Positions 1-11,154 of a stretch of 64,000 nt of DNA are shown here, piece after piece (the stretch's first letter is position 1; every line of letters starts with the position of its first letter). The stretch comes from Mermis nigrescens (Eukaryota > Nematoda > Enoplea > Mermithida > Mermithidae): assembly GCA_036768485.1 (NCBI GenBank), contig JAVLUZ010000412.1, forward strand, positions 496,001-560,000. Reading direction: 5' to 3'. The notes under the pieces are model-generated. The model saw only the letters and a program-made list of their open reading frames with translations. It had not been told where the DNA came from and made no database searches. A program made the position numbers and the translations under genes.

Positions 1-445
1 CTGCTGTATGGATCAGAAACATGGGCAATGACAAATAGCATAGAAAACGCTTTAAACAGACCTGAAATGAAATTGCTTCGTTGGATGCTTGGTTTGCGCC
101 TGGCCGACAAAATTAGCAACGAAGAAATTCTTAGAAGACTTACAATGGACAATATCCAGAATACACTGCGGACTTGCAGATTGCGCTGGCTAGGACATGT
201 CGAAAGAAGCCAGGACAGTAATGTCATATCAGCCAAAAACCTGGTGGCGCCTGGAAAACTGCCAAGAGGCCGGCCGAAGACAACGTCGATGAAGACAATT
301 AAAAAGGACTTGGCTGCCAAAAATCTACGTATGGAAGACACTCATGATCGGGTGAAATGGCGACATAGCATCAGACGTCCAACCCCAATTGGGAAAAACG
401 ACGTAAAACGGGATGAGTGATGAGTGAGTGAGGAAAATTAGCTAT
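1..445 (+). mobile_element. 3' end of a non-LTR retrotransposon (reverse transcriptase C-terminus)
   Basis: An open frame enters from the left edge and stops at 420. It reads LLYGSETWAM, then RLRWLGHVERS, then PRGRPKT, which is the standard C-terminal tail of endonuclease/reverse-transcriptase proteins of animal LINEs (the part after the polymerase fingers and palm). No stop or frameshift is seen in the 139 codons, so the copy may be fairly young, though the catalytic part is outside the window. The stop is followed by a short GATGAGTGA/GTGAGTGAG tail, a LINE-like 3' end. It lies on the opposite strand to the ARMC5 gene and may sit in one of its later introns. The LINE clade is not assigned. 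Confidence 0.85.
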
Positions 446-735
446 ATTGCTTTTTTGAGCTCAGAAAACTAGCTAAAATACCGTATTGGCTCAGAAATGC
501 CATTTCTCTTTTCAGTTTTAAAAGGATATATAGCTATTTTCTAAACTCAAAAAGGGCTAAATAGCTATTTTTAGTCCAAAAAGCTATGTAATTATGCTTG
601 TGAGTTCAAAAAGGCTCTACAGCTAGTTTTCTGAGCCCAAAAAGGCTATATAGCTAATTTTCTGAGGTCATAAAGGCTAAATAACCGTTTTTACGAAGCA
701 CTTAGCTATCTACCAATTTTTGGTTTTCACCCCCT
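441..735. repeat. Fam-H minisatellite, about 40-bp units
   Basis: Six or more diverged units of about 40 bp, each carrying a core like AAAAAGGCTATATAGCTA followed by a TTTTCTGAGCTCA-type spacer. The core holds the palindrome TAGCTATATAGCTA in part. A second diverged array of the same family lies at 11455-11830, and the sequence just after both (CCAATTTTTGGT...TTCA) also matches. Confidence 0.75.
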
Positions 736-1260
736 CTGAAAGTTTGATCTTGCGCACCAATGCTTAGAAGGTCAGCTAAACGACTGGACGATACTCTTTC
801 TTTCTAGAATATAAAAACTTAAAAACTTTCAGAGAACAAATAACGAAAGTGAACAGAATATGCACGAACTATATTGCCAAAAAATGACTATTAGAAATTG
901 GTATGTGTGCTTAATTGGCTTTGAAAATAAGAAATTTTCGAAATTTTCAGTCAGACGGCTTTTTAGCGGGGGATAGAAGCCATTCTGCAAGGGGGGGGGT
1001 CAGTCAAAACCCTCAAGCTCCCTAAGTAAACGTATGTATGTTTAAGCCACTGATTAAACCTTCACCTGATATCCATAAACAGATTTTAAATTTATCTTTA
1101 AATCAATTTACTAAACGTTTTTCAAACTGTCAAACAAAAATGCGGATTCAAAGTCAAATTCACGAAAAAAACTCGATTACCGATTCAAGATACCATTGCA
1201 AGCAAAGCAAACTTAAAACGATAAAATACACTCGCATGCACTAGCAGCACTAATACATAA
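736..1260. other. No gene recognised; one G run
   Basis: AT-rich sequence without a supported coding region. It has a run of G residues near 990-1000 and no clear repeat ends. Confidence 0.5.
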
Positions 1261-1312
1261 AATTAACAATAATAATATTAATAGAATAATAATAATAATG
1301 ATAATAATAATG

Positions 1313-1360
<48 letters not shown>

Positions 1361-1385
1361 GTAATTGCAATAGCAATAATACAAT
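1261..1385. repeat. AAT/ATAATG microsatellite
   Basis: Almost uninterrupted (AAT)n with a few ATG and GTA variants, directly before a hAT-like MITE. Confidence 0.9.
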
Positions 1386-1394
1386 AATTACATA

Positions 1395-1824
1395 CAGGGG
1401 CGGAACCAGGATTTTATTTCGAGGGTAGGGGCCCAAAATTTTCGTAGTCGTTTTTTGCTTGATATCAAACTTGGATGTAAAAAACCCATCTGCATGACTA
1501 ATTTCTCAGTATCGAGTCCAAGCTTGACGCCAAATCATTTCGAAATTCTAATCTTTGCATTTAATTTTGCGACTTTCTTCGAGGAAAAGAATGCATAAAA
1601 TAATAAATCGGCGCAAAGCGCCGGAAAATTGGGACATTTTCATCATTTTAAAGTCAAATTCTTCTAAAAGTAGACATCTAAAAGTAATAGGAACGAGAAA
1701 TTCGGCGCGAAGCGTCGGAAAATTTTTAGTTAATTAGCTCAAAAGTGTGCAAAAATCTACTTTACATAGCTGTCTTTTTAGTAGCCTTTGAGAATTTTTA
1801 ATTTTCCCTTTTGAGGGACCTCTG
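1395..1824. mobile_element. hAT-type MITE (CAGGGGCGG end) with two hairpin cassettes
   Basis: The left end CAGGGGCGGAACCAGGATTTT is typical of hAT MITEs, and the right end reads ...GGGACCTCTG. The 8 bp outside are ATTACATA and ACTACATA (7 of 8 identical), read as a diverged TSD. Inside are two copies of the hairpin cassette (near 1608 and 1702). No coding capacity. The left end resembles that of the satellite-bearing hAT at 3976. Confidence 0.6.
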
Positions 1825-2059
1825 ACTACATACATACAATATCATTACGCATGAATGATGATAATAATCCATAACAATAACAATAATGACATTAATAATA
1901 ATTTATTATTATATTATAAAAATAATTTTAAAAACAGTAATATCAGCGCTATTCTCAACTCTTAAACTTTTTAAATAACATGTATATACAACCCACATAT
2001 ATTCATTTGAAACATTTTTCAAGATATTTTTAATCAAAATCTAATCGTTATCTACTAAC
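1825..2059. other. AT-rich spacer, probable ARMC5 intron
   Basis: On the minus strand this follows the GTTAGT donor of the ARMC5 exon at 2060-2414, so it is probably the start of the next intron. Short AAT-rich runs; no exon recognised. Confidence 0.5.
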
Positions 2060-2414
2060 CCGAAGCATCATTCACTAAGCACTCGGCGTAACGTTCATTA
2101 TGCGACAATGTTGAGAGAAATAAAACCACTTGACCAACGCTACTTTCATTTAAGAACCTTCCGTCTTCACTCGACTCAGATAAACGTTTTGCGCGTTTCG
2201 CATTTTTGACATCGGACGCTTTTTGCACTGATGATGATAATAATGATGATGATGAGTGGAAGTTTAACATCCGTCGAAGTCAATTCTGGAAAACGACAGT
2301 CGCATAACGATGGCGCTCGGGGCGACTTGGGCAAATTCTGAGCGAAAGCAATATCAGAAAACCATTCGCTTTTGGTAAAGTCGCCAAGATGTTCGACGTC
2401 CTCGGAACAGAGAC
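2060..2414 (-). CDS. ARMC5: ARMC5 homologue, exon 4 (with an apparent frame displacement)
   Basis: The exon starts after an ATTCTAG acceptor with GT, which completes the G left by exon 3, and reads LCSEDVEHLGDFTKSEWF and onward in that frame. That frame closes at a TGA at 2176-2178. A second frame, open from 2279, carries SDVKNAKRAKRLSESSE and then VGQVVLFLSTLSHNERY. The latter resembles the human ARMC5 stretch where the second helical block begins. It ends at a GTTAGT donor. Both halves look coding, but they are one base out of register, and the switch must fall between 2279 and 2179, around a triplet run (TCA/TTA, near 2230-2255). No canonical small intron fits. A sequencing or assembly error in the repeat, or a real frameshift, are both possible. 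The BTB part of ARMC5 would lie further left, outside the window. Confidence 0.65.
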
Positions 2415-2463
2415 CTAGAATTGCGTCAATACTTAAGAACTAGTATTAGATACTAGGTAGCAT

Positions 2464-2903
2464 CAGTGTTTTTTGTACAAGGTCCGTTTGTACATGTGCA
2501 AAGATGGTCCCCAAAAGTCCTTGTATATTTTGTACACACAAATTTTTGGGTACTATAATATGGAACAGTAGCGATTTTAGTGTGGCAAAAACAGAGTTGT
2601 TCGACTTTTGGTAGCGTATTTTTAGCTAATTTATGGGTGTCTAAGGGCAAAAATCATTAAGAATCGTCTTGAAACGGCGCCGAAAGATTTGACATTTTTC
2701 CGTTTGAAATCAATTTCTGCCATTATGAAGATATATAGAACACACAATTACTCATTTAGGCGCGAAGCGCTGAAAATTTCTGCGAATTTTAGACCTTTTT
2801 TGCAATTTTTGTCTTCTCAAAAATCTTTGTACATGTACAAAGACGGTCCCGAAAAGTCTTTGTTACATCGGGAAAAATCTTTGCCGAATATAAAAAAACA
2901 CTG
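2464..2903. mobile_element. Fam-A hAT MITE, complete, TSD GGTAGCAT
   Basis: Begins CAGTGTTTTTTGTACAAGG and ends AAAAAAACACTG, with an exact 8-bp TSD GGTAGCAT at 2456-2463 and 2904-2911. It carries two hairpin cassettes (one damaged near 2674, one near 2760) and several TTTGTACATGTACAAAGA palindromes near each end. It is non-coding and lies in ARMC5 intron 3, about 50 bp from exon 4. Confidence 0.85.
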
Positions 2904-2911
2904 GGTAGCAT

Positions 2912-3780
2912 AGATGCTCAAGGTCAGGTTCGGCAGCGGGGATGGGAGGGAAGGGCAAAATCCCAGAAATTCAAGACACTCAACTAAGCGTTCACGGTTT
3001 TTTTGTCATTCAAACGACGAAAATGGTCGAAATAGGTTATAAAACGTTTTTCGATGTAATACCGCATTTTGATTCTAGTCCATTTTAACTGCATCAGGTA
3101 TATCGCTTTTAACACTAAAAAATATAGAAATTGGCCAATGAGAAGAGAAATTTGGATTTCTTACAACATTCTGACAAAATTTTGGGCGCTTTTTGAGTAA
3201 AAATAGACGAGCGAAAATGCATCAACTTTTCAACAAAAATTCTCAATATCCCCGCTTCACGGCCAGTTCTCTCAAGCTAAGTATCTTACTCCAAGCGCGT
3301 GAATACAAGAAATAAAACAATTATTTCCATTCATTCTAATTTGTTTTTTGTTTTTTAATTTTTAATTTTTTCAATTCGGGTGTTATGAGTCAGAATTTAC
3401 TGTCTAAATAACATTTTACGAAATTATCGCAAGAACGAGCGTTTTTGCACATAATTTCTCAGATTTCAAAAATCTCCATCGAAACTCTCTAAATCAAAAC
3501 TAATCTTATATAAAAGTAGAGATCGGGAAACGGCGGAAAACGCAATTTTACGAATATGCAACACTTTTGGACCATTTTTAGTCCTTTTAGAAAAACTAGG
3601 AATCGGTCCCTAAGTAAATTCAGGACTAATACATATCCCACAAATGTATTGACTTTCCGTGCCGGAGGATTAATTTCGAATCGATCCGCAAACTTCAATA
3701 AGGTCTTGGACATTGGCGCAATATAACATATTCTGCTGCATGACTGATCCAGCATCGTCACATATGCAAACAGGCTTGTA
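2912..3780. repeat. Fam-C repeat and unassigned intronic sequence
   Basis: From about 2912 to 3200 the sequence matches, with divergence, segments at 15745-15930, 35545-35720, 37200-37440 and (inverted) 47155-47375. The shared features are a CATAGATGC..AAGGTCAGG edge, a phrase like AAATCCCAGAAAT, and GACGAAAATGGTCGAAATAG. The rest to 3780 is AT-rich without recognised content. Confidence 0.55.
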
Positions 3781-3967
3781 CAGGAGCGTCCGCAAAATCT
3801 TTTATGGGGTGTCTGTTTGAAAATTGATGGCCCCTATGTTTCGGGATACTCTGGAGCATACATGCACAAGAGGACACCCATCAGCCTATCAGACCATTTT
3901 GGGACCAAAACTTATCGCTGGAACCATGAAAAAGCGGCAAACGATGTCAGAATAGTATGATTTCAAG
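3781..3967. repeat. Fam-D repeat, left part, interrupted by the satellite hAT
   Basis: This segment (TCAGACCATTTTGGGACCAAAAC..., ending TTTCAAG) continues after the hAT at 8854-9010. It matches an undisrupted relative at about 33095-33300 and an inverted one at 40560-40800. Confidence 0.65.
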
Positions 3968-3975
3968 TATGTACA

Positions 3976-6900
3976 CAGGGGCGTAACCAGGGGGCGGGGC
4001 GGGATGGGGGCGGGCCCCGAAATGGAAAATAATTTTCCAAAAGCAAAGGAAGGACCCTCTGCTTTTTTCTTCAAATGAAGTGGAAACGGATTGTGGACAG
4101 CCATAATGCGTTTTTAGCACACTTTTTAGCTTCTAAACTCGAAATTTTCCGAAGCTTCGCGCCGGATTTCTCATGTTCTGTTTTTCCTTACTTTAGAAGC
4201 CCAGATTTTACTTATAAATAACGAATTTGTCAAGAATTTTCAGCGCTTCGCGCTGAATTTCTTATGTTCTATGCTTTTTTCTTACCTTAGAAGACTAGAT
4301 TTTACTTTAAAATGACGAATTTGTCAAAACTTTTCGGCGCTTCGCGCCAGATTTCTTATGTCCTATGTTTTTTCTTACCTTAGAAGCCCAGATTTTACTT
4401 AAAAATAACGAATTTGTCAAAAAAATTTGGCGTTTCGATCCGAATTTCTTATGTTCTATGTTTTTCTTACCTTAGAAGACTAGATTTTACTTTAAAATAA
4501 CGAATTTGCCAAACTTTTCGGCGCTTTGCGCCGAATTTCTTAAGTTCTATGTTTTTTCTTACCTTAGAAGACTAGATTTTACTTTAAAATAACGAATTTG
4601 TCAAAACTTTGCGGCGCTTCGCGCCGGATTTCTTATGTTCTACGTTTTTTCTTATCTTAAAAGCCCAGATTTTATTTAAAAATAGCGAATTTGTCAAAAT
4701 TTTCGGCGCTTCGCGCTGAATTTCTTATGTTCTATCTTTTTCTTAATTTAGAAGCTCAGATTTTACTTAAAAATAACGAATTTGTCAAATTTTTCGGCGC
4801 TTCGCGCTGGATTTCCTACGTTCTATGTTTTTTCTTAATTTAGAAGCCCAGATTTTGCTTTAAAATCACGAATTTGTCAAAATTTTCGGCGCTTTGCGCC
4901 GAATTTCTTATGTTCTATGTTTTTTCTTATCTTGGAAGCCCAGATTTTACTTAAAAATAGCGAATTTGTCAAAATTTCCGGCGCTTCGCGCTGGATTTCT
5001 TATGCTCTATCTTTTTTCTTAACTTAGAAGCTCAGATTTTACTTAAAAATAACGAATTTGTCAAATTTTTCGGCGTTTCGATCCGAATTTCTTATGTTCT
5101 ATGTTTTTTCTTACCTTAGAAGACTTAGATTTTACTTTAAAATAACGAATTTGTCAAAACTTTTCGGCGCTTCGCGCCAGATTTCTTATGTCCTATGTTT
5201 TTTTCTTACCTTAGAAGCCCAGATTTTACTTAAAAATAACGAATTTGTCAAAAAATTTTGGCGTTTCGATCCGAATTTCTTAGGTTCTATGTTTTTTCTT
5301 ACCTTAGAAGACTAGATTTTACTCTAATAAAATAACGAATTTGTCAAAACTTTCGGCGCTTCGCGCCGGATTTCTTATGTTCTATGTTTTTTCTTATCTT
5401 AAAAGCCCAGACTTTACTTAAAAATAGCGAATTTGTCAAAACTTTCGGCGCTTCGCGCTGGATTTCTTATGCTCTATCTTTTTTCTTAACTTAGAAGCTC
5501 AGATTTTACTTAAAAATAACGAATTTGTCAAATTTTTCGGCGCTTCGCGCTGAATTTCTTATGTTCTATGTGTTTTCTTACCTTAGAAGACTAGATTTTA
5601 CTTTAAAATAACGAATTTGTCAAGAATTTTCGGCGCTTCGCGCCGGATTTCTTATGTTCTATGTTTTTTCTTACCTTAGAAGACTATATTTTACTTTAAA
5701 ATAACGAATTTGTCAAAACTTTTCGGCGCTTGGCGCCGGATTTCTAATGTTCTATGTTTTTTCTTACCTTAGAAGCCCAGATTTTACTTAAAAATAACGA
5801 ATTTGTCAAAACTTTTCGGCGCTTCGCGCCGTATTTCTTATGTTCTATGTTTTTTCTTATCTTAGAAGCCCAGATTTTATTTAAAAATAGCGAATTTATC
5901 AAATTTTTCGGCGCTTCGCGCTGGATTTCTTATGTTCTATCTTTTTTCTTAACTTAGAAGCTCAGATTTTACTTAAAAATAACGAATTTGTCAAATTTTT
6001 CGGCGCTTCGCGCTGGATTTGTTATGTTCTATGTTTTTCTTAACTTGGAAGCCCAGATTTTACTTTAAAATAACGAATTTGTCAAAACTTTTCGGCGCTT
6101 CGCGCCGGATTTCTTATGTTCTATGTTTTTTCTTACCTTAGAAGCGCAGATTTTACTTAAAAATAACGAATTTGTCAAAACATTTTGGCGCTTTCGCGCC
6201 GAATTTCTTATGTTCTATGTTTTTTCTTACCTTAGAAGACTCAGATTTTACTTTAAAATAACAAATTTGTCAAAAATTTTCGGCGCTTTCGCGCCGAATT
6301 TCTGATGTTCTATGTTTTTTCTTACATTAGAAGACTAGATTTTACTTTAAAATAACAAATGTCAAAACTTTTCAGCGCTTCGCGCCGGATTTCTTATGTT
6401 CTATGTTTTTTTCTTATCTTAGAAGCCCAGATTTTACTTAAAAATAGCGAATTTGTCGAAATTTTTCGGCGCTTCGCGCTGGATTTCTTATGTTCTATCC
6501 TTTTTCTTAACTTAGAAGCTCAGACTTTACTTAGAAATAACGAATTTGTCAAATTTTTCGGCGCTTCGCGCTGAATTTCTTATGTTCTATGTTTTTTCTT
6601 ACCTTAGAAGACTAGATTTTACTTTAAAATAACGAATTTGTCAAAACTTTTCGGCGCTTCGCGCCAGATTTCTTATGTCCTATGTTTTTTCTTACCTTAG
6701 AAGCCCAGATTTTACTTAAAAATAACGAATTTGTCAAAAAAATTTTGGCGTTTCGATCCGAATTTCTTATGTTCTATGTTTTTTCTTACCTTAGAAGACT
6801 AGATTTTACTTTAAAATAACGAATTTGTCGAAACTTTTCGGCGCTTTGCGCCGAATTTCTTAAGTTCTATGTTTTTTCTTACCTTAGAAGACTAGATTTT

Positions 6901-8845
6901 ACTTTAATAAAATAACGAATTTGTCAAAACTTTTCGGCGCTTCGCGCCGGATTTCTTATGTTCTATGTTTTTTCTTATCTTAAAAGCCCAGATTTTACTT
7001 AAAAATAGCGAATTTGTCAAAACTTTCGGCGCTTCGCGCTGGATTTCTTATGCTCTGTCTTTTTTCTTAACTTAGAAGCTCAGATTTTACTTAAAAATAA
7101 CGAATTTGTCAAATTTTTCGGCGCTTCGCGCTGAATTTCTTATGTTCTATGTTTTTTCTTACCTTAGAAGACTAGATTTTACTTTAAAATAACGAATTTG
7201 TCAAGAATTTTTCGGCGCTTCGCGCCGGATTTCTTATGCTCTATGTTTTTTTCTTACCTTAGAAGACTATATTTTACTTTAATATAACGAATTTGTCAAA
7301 ACTTTTCGGCGCTTGGCGCCGGATTTCTTATGTTCTATGTTTTTTCTTACCTTAGAAGCCCAGATTTTACTTAAAAATAACGAATTTGTCAAAACTTTTC
7401 GGCGCTTCGCGCCGTATTTCTTATGTTCTATGTTTTTTCTTATCTTAGAAGCCCAGATTTTATTTAAAATAGCGAATTTGTCAAAATTTTCGGCGCTTCG
7501 CGCTGGATTTCTTATGTTCTATCTTTTTTCTTAACTTAGAAGCTCAGATTTTACTTAAAAATAACGAATTTGTCAAATTTTTCGGCGCTTCGCGCTGGAT
7601 TTCTTATGTTCTATGTTTTTTCTTAACTTGGAAGCCCAGATTTTACTTTAAAATAACGAATTTGTCAAAACTTTTCGGCGCATCGCGCCGGATTTCTTAT
7701 GTTCTATGTTTTTTCTTACCTTAGAAGCGCAGATTTTACTTAAAAATAACGAATTTGTCAAAAAAGTTTGGCGTTTCGCGCCGAATTTCTTATGTTCTAT
7801 GTTTTTTCTTACCTTAGAAGACTAGATTTTACTTTAAAAATAACGAATTTGTCAAATTTTTTCGGCGCTTCGCGCTGGATTTCTTATGTTCTATGTTTTT
7901 TCTTAACTTGGAAGCCCAGATTTTACTTTAAAATAACGAATTTGTCAAAACTTTTCGGCGCTTCGCGCCGGATTTCTTATGTTCTATGTTTTTTCTTACC
8001 TTAGAAGCGCAGATTTTACTTAAAAATAACGAATTTGTCAAAAAAGTTTGGCGTTTCGCGCCGAATTTCTGATGTTCTATGTTTTTTCTTACATTAGAAG
8101 ACTAGATTTTACTTTAAAATAACGAATGTCAAAACTTTTCGGCGCTTCGCGCCGGATTTCTTATGTTCTATGTTTTTTCTTACCTTAGAAGACTGGATTT
8201 TACTTTAAAATGGCAAATTTGTCAAAACTTTTCGGCGCTTCGCGCCGGATTTCTTATGTTCTACGTTTTTTCTTATCTTAGAAGCCCAGATTTTACTTAA
8301 AAATAGCGAATTTGTCAAAATTTTTCGGCGCTTCGCGCTGGATTTCTTATGTTCTATCTTTTTTCTTAACTTAGAAGCTCAGATTTTACTTAGAAATAAC
8401 GAATTTGTCAAATTTTTCAGCGCTTCGCGCTGGATTTCTTATGTTCTGTTTTTTCTTAACTTGGAAGCCCAGATTTTACTTTAAAATAACGAATTTGTCA
8501 AAAATTTTCGGCGCTTCGCGCCGATTTATTATGTTCTGAATTAGTTTTCTTAACAAAAGTGCAAAATTAAATGCAAAGAAAAGAATTTCGAAATGTTTTG
8601 GAGTGAAGCTTTAATTTGATATTGAGAAATTAGTCATACCGATAGGTTAAAAGATAGATTTTTTATATCCAAATTTGAAATAAAGAAAGAAAATTTTCGA
8701 GTTTTTTTAAATTTTTTACTTCACCATAATATAGATCTTGTCGAGAAACGCTCAAAAATGCCATTATTTTCGCGTATCTCCTAATGGTTCCTGAGATATA
8801 GGACTTCAAAAATTTTGGGCCCCGAAATAAAATCCTACGCCCCTG
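3976..8845. mobile_element. hAT-type element carrying a 4.4-kb satellite, TSD TATGTACA
   Basis: The ends CAGGGGCGTA... and ...TACGCCCCTG form a 10-bp terminal inverted repeat and are flanked by an exact 8-bp TSD TATGTACA (3968-3975 and 8846-8853). That TSD length and the CAGGG end point to the hAT superfamily. There is no transposase, and nearly all the interior is tandem satellite. Related Fam-D copies at 33164 (TTTCAAGTACATATAC) and 40712 give an empty-site comparison for the insertion. It sits in intron 3 of the ARMC5 homologue. Confidence 0.8.
4120..8541. repeat. Satellite array, about 94-bp monomers with a GGCGCTTCGCGCC core
   Basis: About 47 monomers. Each has TTTCTTATGTTCTATG, a T-rich run, CTTAGAAG(AC/CC/CT), a TTTTACTT stretch, ATAACGAATTTGTCAAA, and then the hairpin core GGCGCTTCGCGCC. 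Three recurring variants alternate. Rare variants recur at fixed distances: GCTTGGCGCC at 5728 and 7311 (1,583 bp) and TTAAGTTC at 4540 and 6860 (2,320 bp), so blocks of many monomers have been copied. All open frames here (repeated FLTLEAQILL-like peptides) come from the repeat, not from a gene. Confidence 0.95.
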
Positions 8846-8853
8846 TATGTACA

Positions 8854-9010
8854 TATATACTATTTTCAGCAGTAGACTATTCAACTCATTCATCCAGACG
8901 CTTTTCCCCTTATTTCGTACATAACAGATGGTGCAAGTCATTTAATCACCCATGTCTAAACAATCAATTAACCCGAGCTCATTGCTCTAATGCCATCTCC
9001 ATATAATTAG
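8854..9010. repeat. Fam-D repeat, right part
   Basis: Continuation of the repeat at 3781-3967 beyond the satellite element (TATTTTCAGCAGT..., CATCCAGACGCTTTTC...). It matches 33180-33290. Confidence 0.6.
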
Positions 9011-9974
9011 CCGTTGAACTGCTAATTCCGTCCTAACTTACAAGAAGCATTATTGAGAACTTAAAACAGTTGTAATCTATTTCGTTAAATTGTTCTGAAA
9101 CAACATAATGTGCAATAAATAATAGGAAGTCATCAATACGACAAAAAAAGACAAAAAAAGAAAGAAAAATGAGAGATTTTTTAGAAAAAATATGGGGAAA
9201 TAAATAAATAAATGAATAAAGTAAATAAATAGAAAAGGAAAGAAAGAGGTAGAAATGGAGCATGCTATTAGTATAAACGAAACCAAAAAGACGCGTGAAA
9301 TAGCACTTAGTATACCTAAAAAATTATATTATGAGAAATTACCGTTTTTATGAGGCGCGAGAGTCTAAGTTGAACGTGAAGATGTAATCAGGATTACATT
9401 TAGAAAAAATATATGTATATAAAAAACACGTAAAAACACGTAAAAAATTCATTTATTTATTTATTATTTATTATTTATTAAATAATTATTATCTATTCCC
9501 GAATAAACACGGCTTACCTCCCCAGAGCTTTTGACATGTGCCCTAAACGTAACCAAAATGAAGTGTATTGTTTGTTTCCAACCAAGCTCTATCCATTTAA
9601 GTTATAAGAATTCACTTTTTGAAAGAAATTCATATCTTCTGTGTGCGTCAAAATTTTAGCCCTAAAACGGTTGTATAGTATTTTTATATATTTCATATAG
9701 TATATTTATATGATCGTTCTAATCGTCTTCAGTCTGAACGCATCTTCGTCAAAAGGCATTGACTTTACCGACCGGGAACGAGACAATAAAGCTTAAAACA
9801 TATAAAATTTTGAGATTTTCCATTAAAAAGATGAAAATTTTCATTATCTACTATGCGTTATCTTAACTTGCCGCTGCCAAAATATTCTGGATCTAAGGAG
9901 CGATCGTACCCTTCCTCTTGTGTACGCCTATGTGAATGCACATACGCATATGCGTTTAACTACTGCGCTCACAC
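9011..9974. other. ARMC5 intron 3, AT-rich, no recognised element
   Basis: Contains AAAT-type simple sequence near 9196-9236 and ATTT repeats near 9450-9490. No coding or clear transposon ends. Confidence 0.5.
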
Positions 9975-10337
9975 CTTCATTATCCAAATCAAATGAGGCA
10001 TTTGAGATAACGCCGGGAGACATGCCATCGTAAGTCGAATTAGCAGGGCTCCAACACGTACCTGGACTGCTATAAGGACTAAACGCTAACCCACTTCGAC
10101 TTGTATTGCACAATAAGCTTTCTGGAGAATAGAATGCGCTCTCTTTTCTAAAGTCTTTGCACAGATTAGTTTCACTTTGAGTCATTGATCGGTCTTTGCC
10201 ATATCCTTCTAATGAGTAATCGCGTTTCAGCCGTTTGTAAGTGGGGCTATCGGGTCTGTAAAGCTCAGAAGACGAATTTCGCTTAACAGAACCGGTGGGT
10301 TCTACGAATTTATGATCCGTTTTATTGCCCATTTTAT
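9975..10337 (-). CDS. ARMC5: ARMC5 homologue, exon 3 (linker between helical blocks)
   Basis: The exon begins after CTTATTTTAG with AT, completing the T left by exon 2, and ends GAAG at a GTGTGAG donor that leaves one base. The 120 or so residues are Ser/Pro-rich and probably disordered, with phrases such as LYRPDSPTYKRLKRDYSLEG and FSPYSSPGTCWSPANSTYD. Human ARMC5 has a Pro/Ser-rich insert with an SP-W-SP pattern at the same place, between its two armadillo blocks. The SP dipeptides and the KRLKRD basic patch are possible phosphorylation and targeting sites, by inference only. Confidence 0.75.
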
Positions 10338-10562
10338 CTAAAATAAGATTTTAAACTAGATTACAACGTATATAGTGACGGTCAGACAGAACCAAAACTT
10401 TGAGCTTAACTTCAAAAACTATGCCTCAGGAACTGCACCATGAAAACAAATAAAATATTTTATTGATAAAAGGGAGAGCTGGTCGGGGCCACCTTTTTAG
10501 CCAGGGCCGAGGTCGGGACCCGGATACTGACCATAGACTCTGCTCCGGTTGTATTATTTTTA
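10338..10562. other. ARMC5 intron 2, no recognised element
   Basis: Ordinary AT-rich intron with a GC-rich patch at 10468-10545 (GGTCGGGGCCACC..., GGTCGGGACC) that looks like a degraded repeat end. It is weakly like the GACCGGGGCGAC stretch near 57250. Confidence 0.4.
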
Positions 10563-10810
10563 ATTTTATAATTTTTATAATTTATAATAATTTATCTTCG
10601 TCAAATATATATGTCATAATAATACAAATAATAATAATATATAATAATAATAATAATAACAATAAAGATGATAATGATAATAATAATATATAATAATAAT
10701 GATAATAATAATAAAGATAATAATAATAATAGTGATAATGACAATAATAATAATAATATTAATCATGATATTAATAATGATAATACAATTCATAAAAATA
10801 ATTATTATTA
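10563..10810. repeat. AT-rich AAT/ATAATG microsatellite cluster
   Basis: Interrupted (AAT)n, (ATAATG)n and (ATT)n tracts. The open frames through it encode only Asn or Ile runs and are not genes. Confidence 0.85.
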
Positions 10811-11154
10811 ATGAATATAGTAACTTCCCAAGCCATTCTAGCTTAAAAAAGCTTCAGCTTGACCCGCCCGACCATGCTATGCAAATATGACTGATCAAAG
10901 CTAAGCATAATTCGATAGCATTCAATAATGAATGCTTGAAAGGTTTTTCCCATCAGATAGATCTTATCGTTTTTTTGCTTTAAGTTCTTTTAAATGCTTC
11001 GCTTGCCATATATTTCATACAGCATGAATGAGATTGCGCAAACAACTTAGGATGAATTTAAAATCTCGAGAGATTGAAAGCAAAAATCAAAAGAATCGCA
11101 TAATAAAATTAATATGACGTCAGCGCAAAAATATTTACATACTTAAGATGCATT

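Noticed and set aside
4120..8541. CRISPR-like array or a leucine/phenylalanine-rich protein family
   Set aside because: There is no repeat/unique-spacer pattern: whole monomers repeat. The frames come from satellite translation with frequent stops, in a eukaryotic intron.
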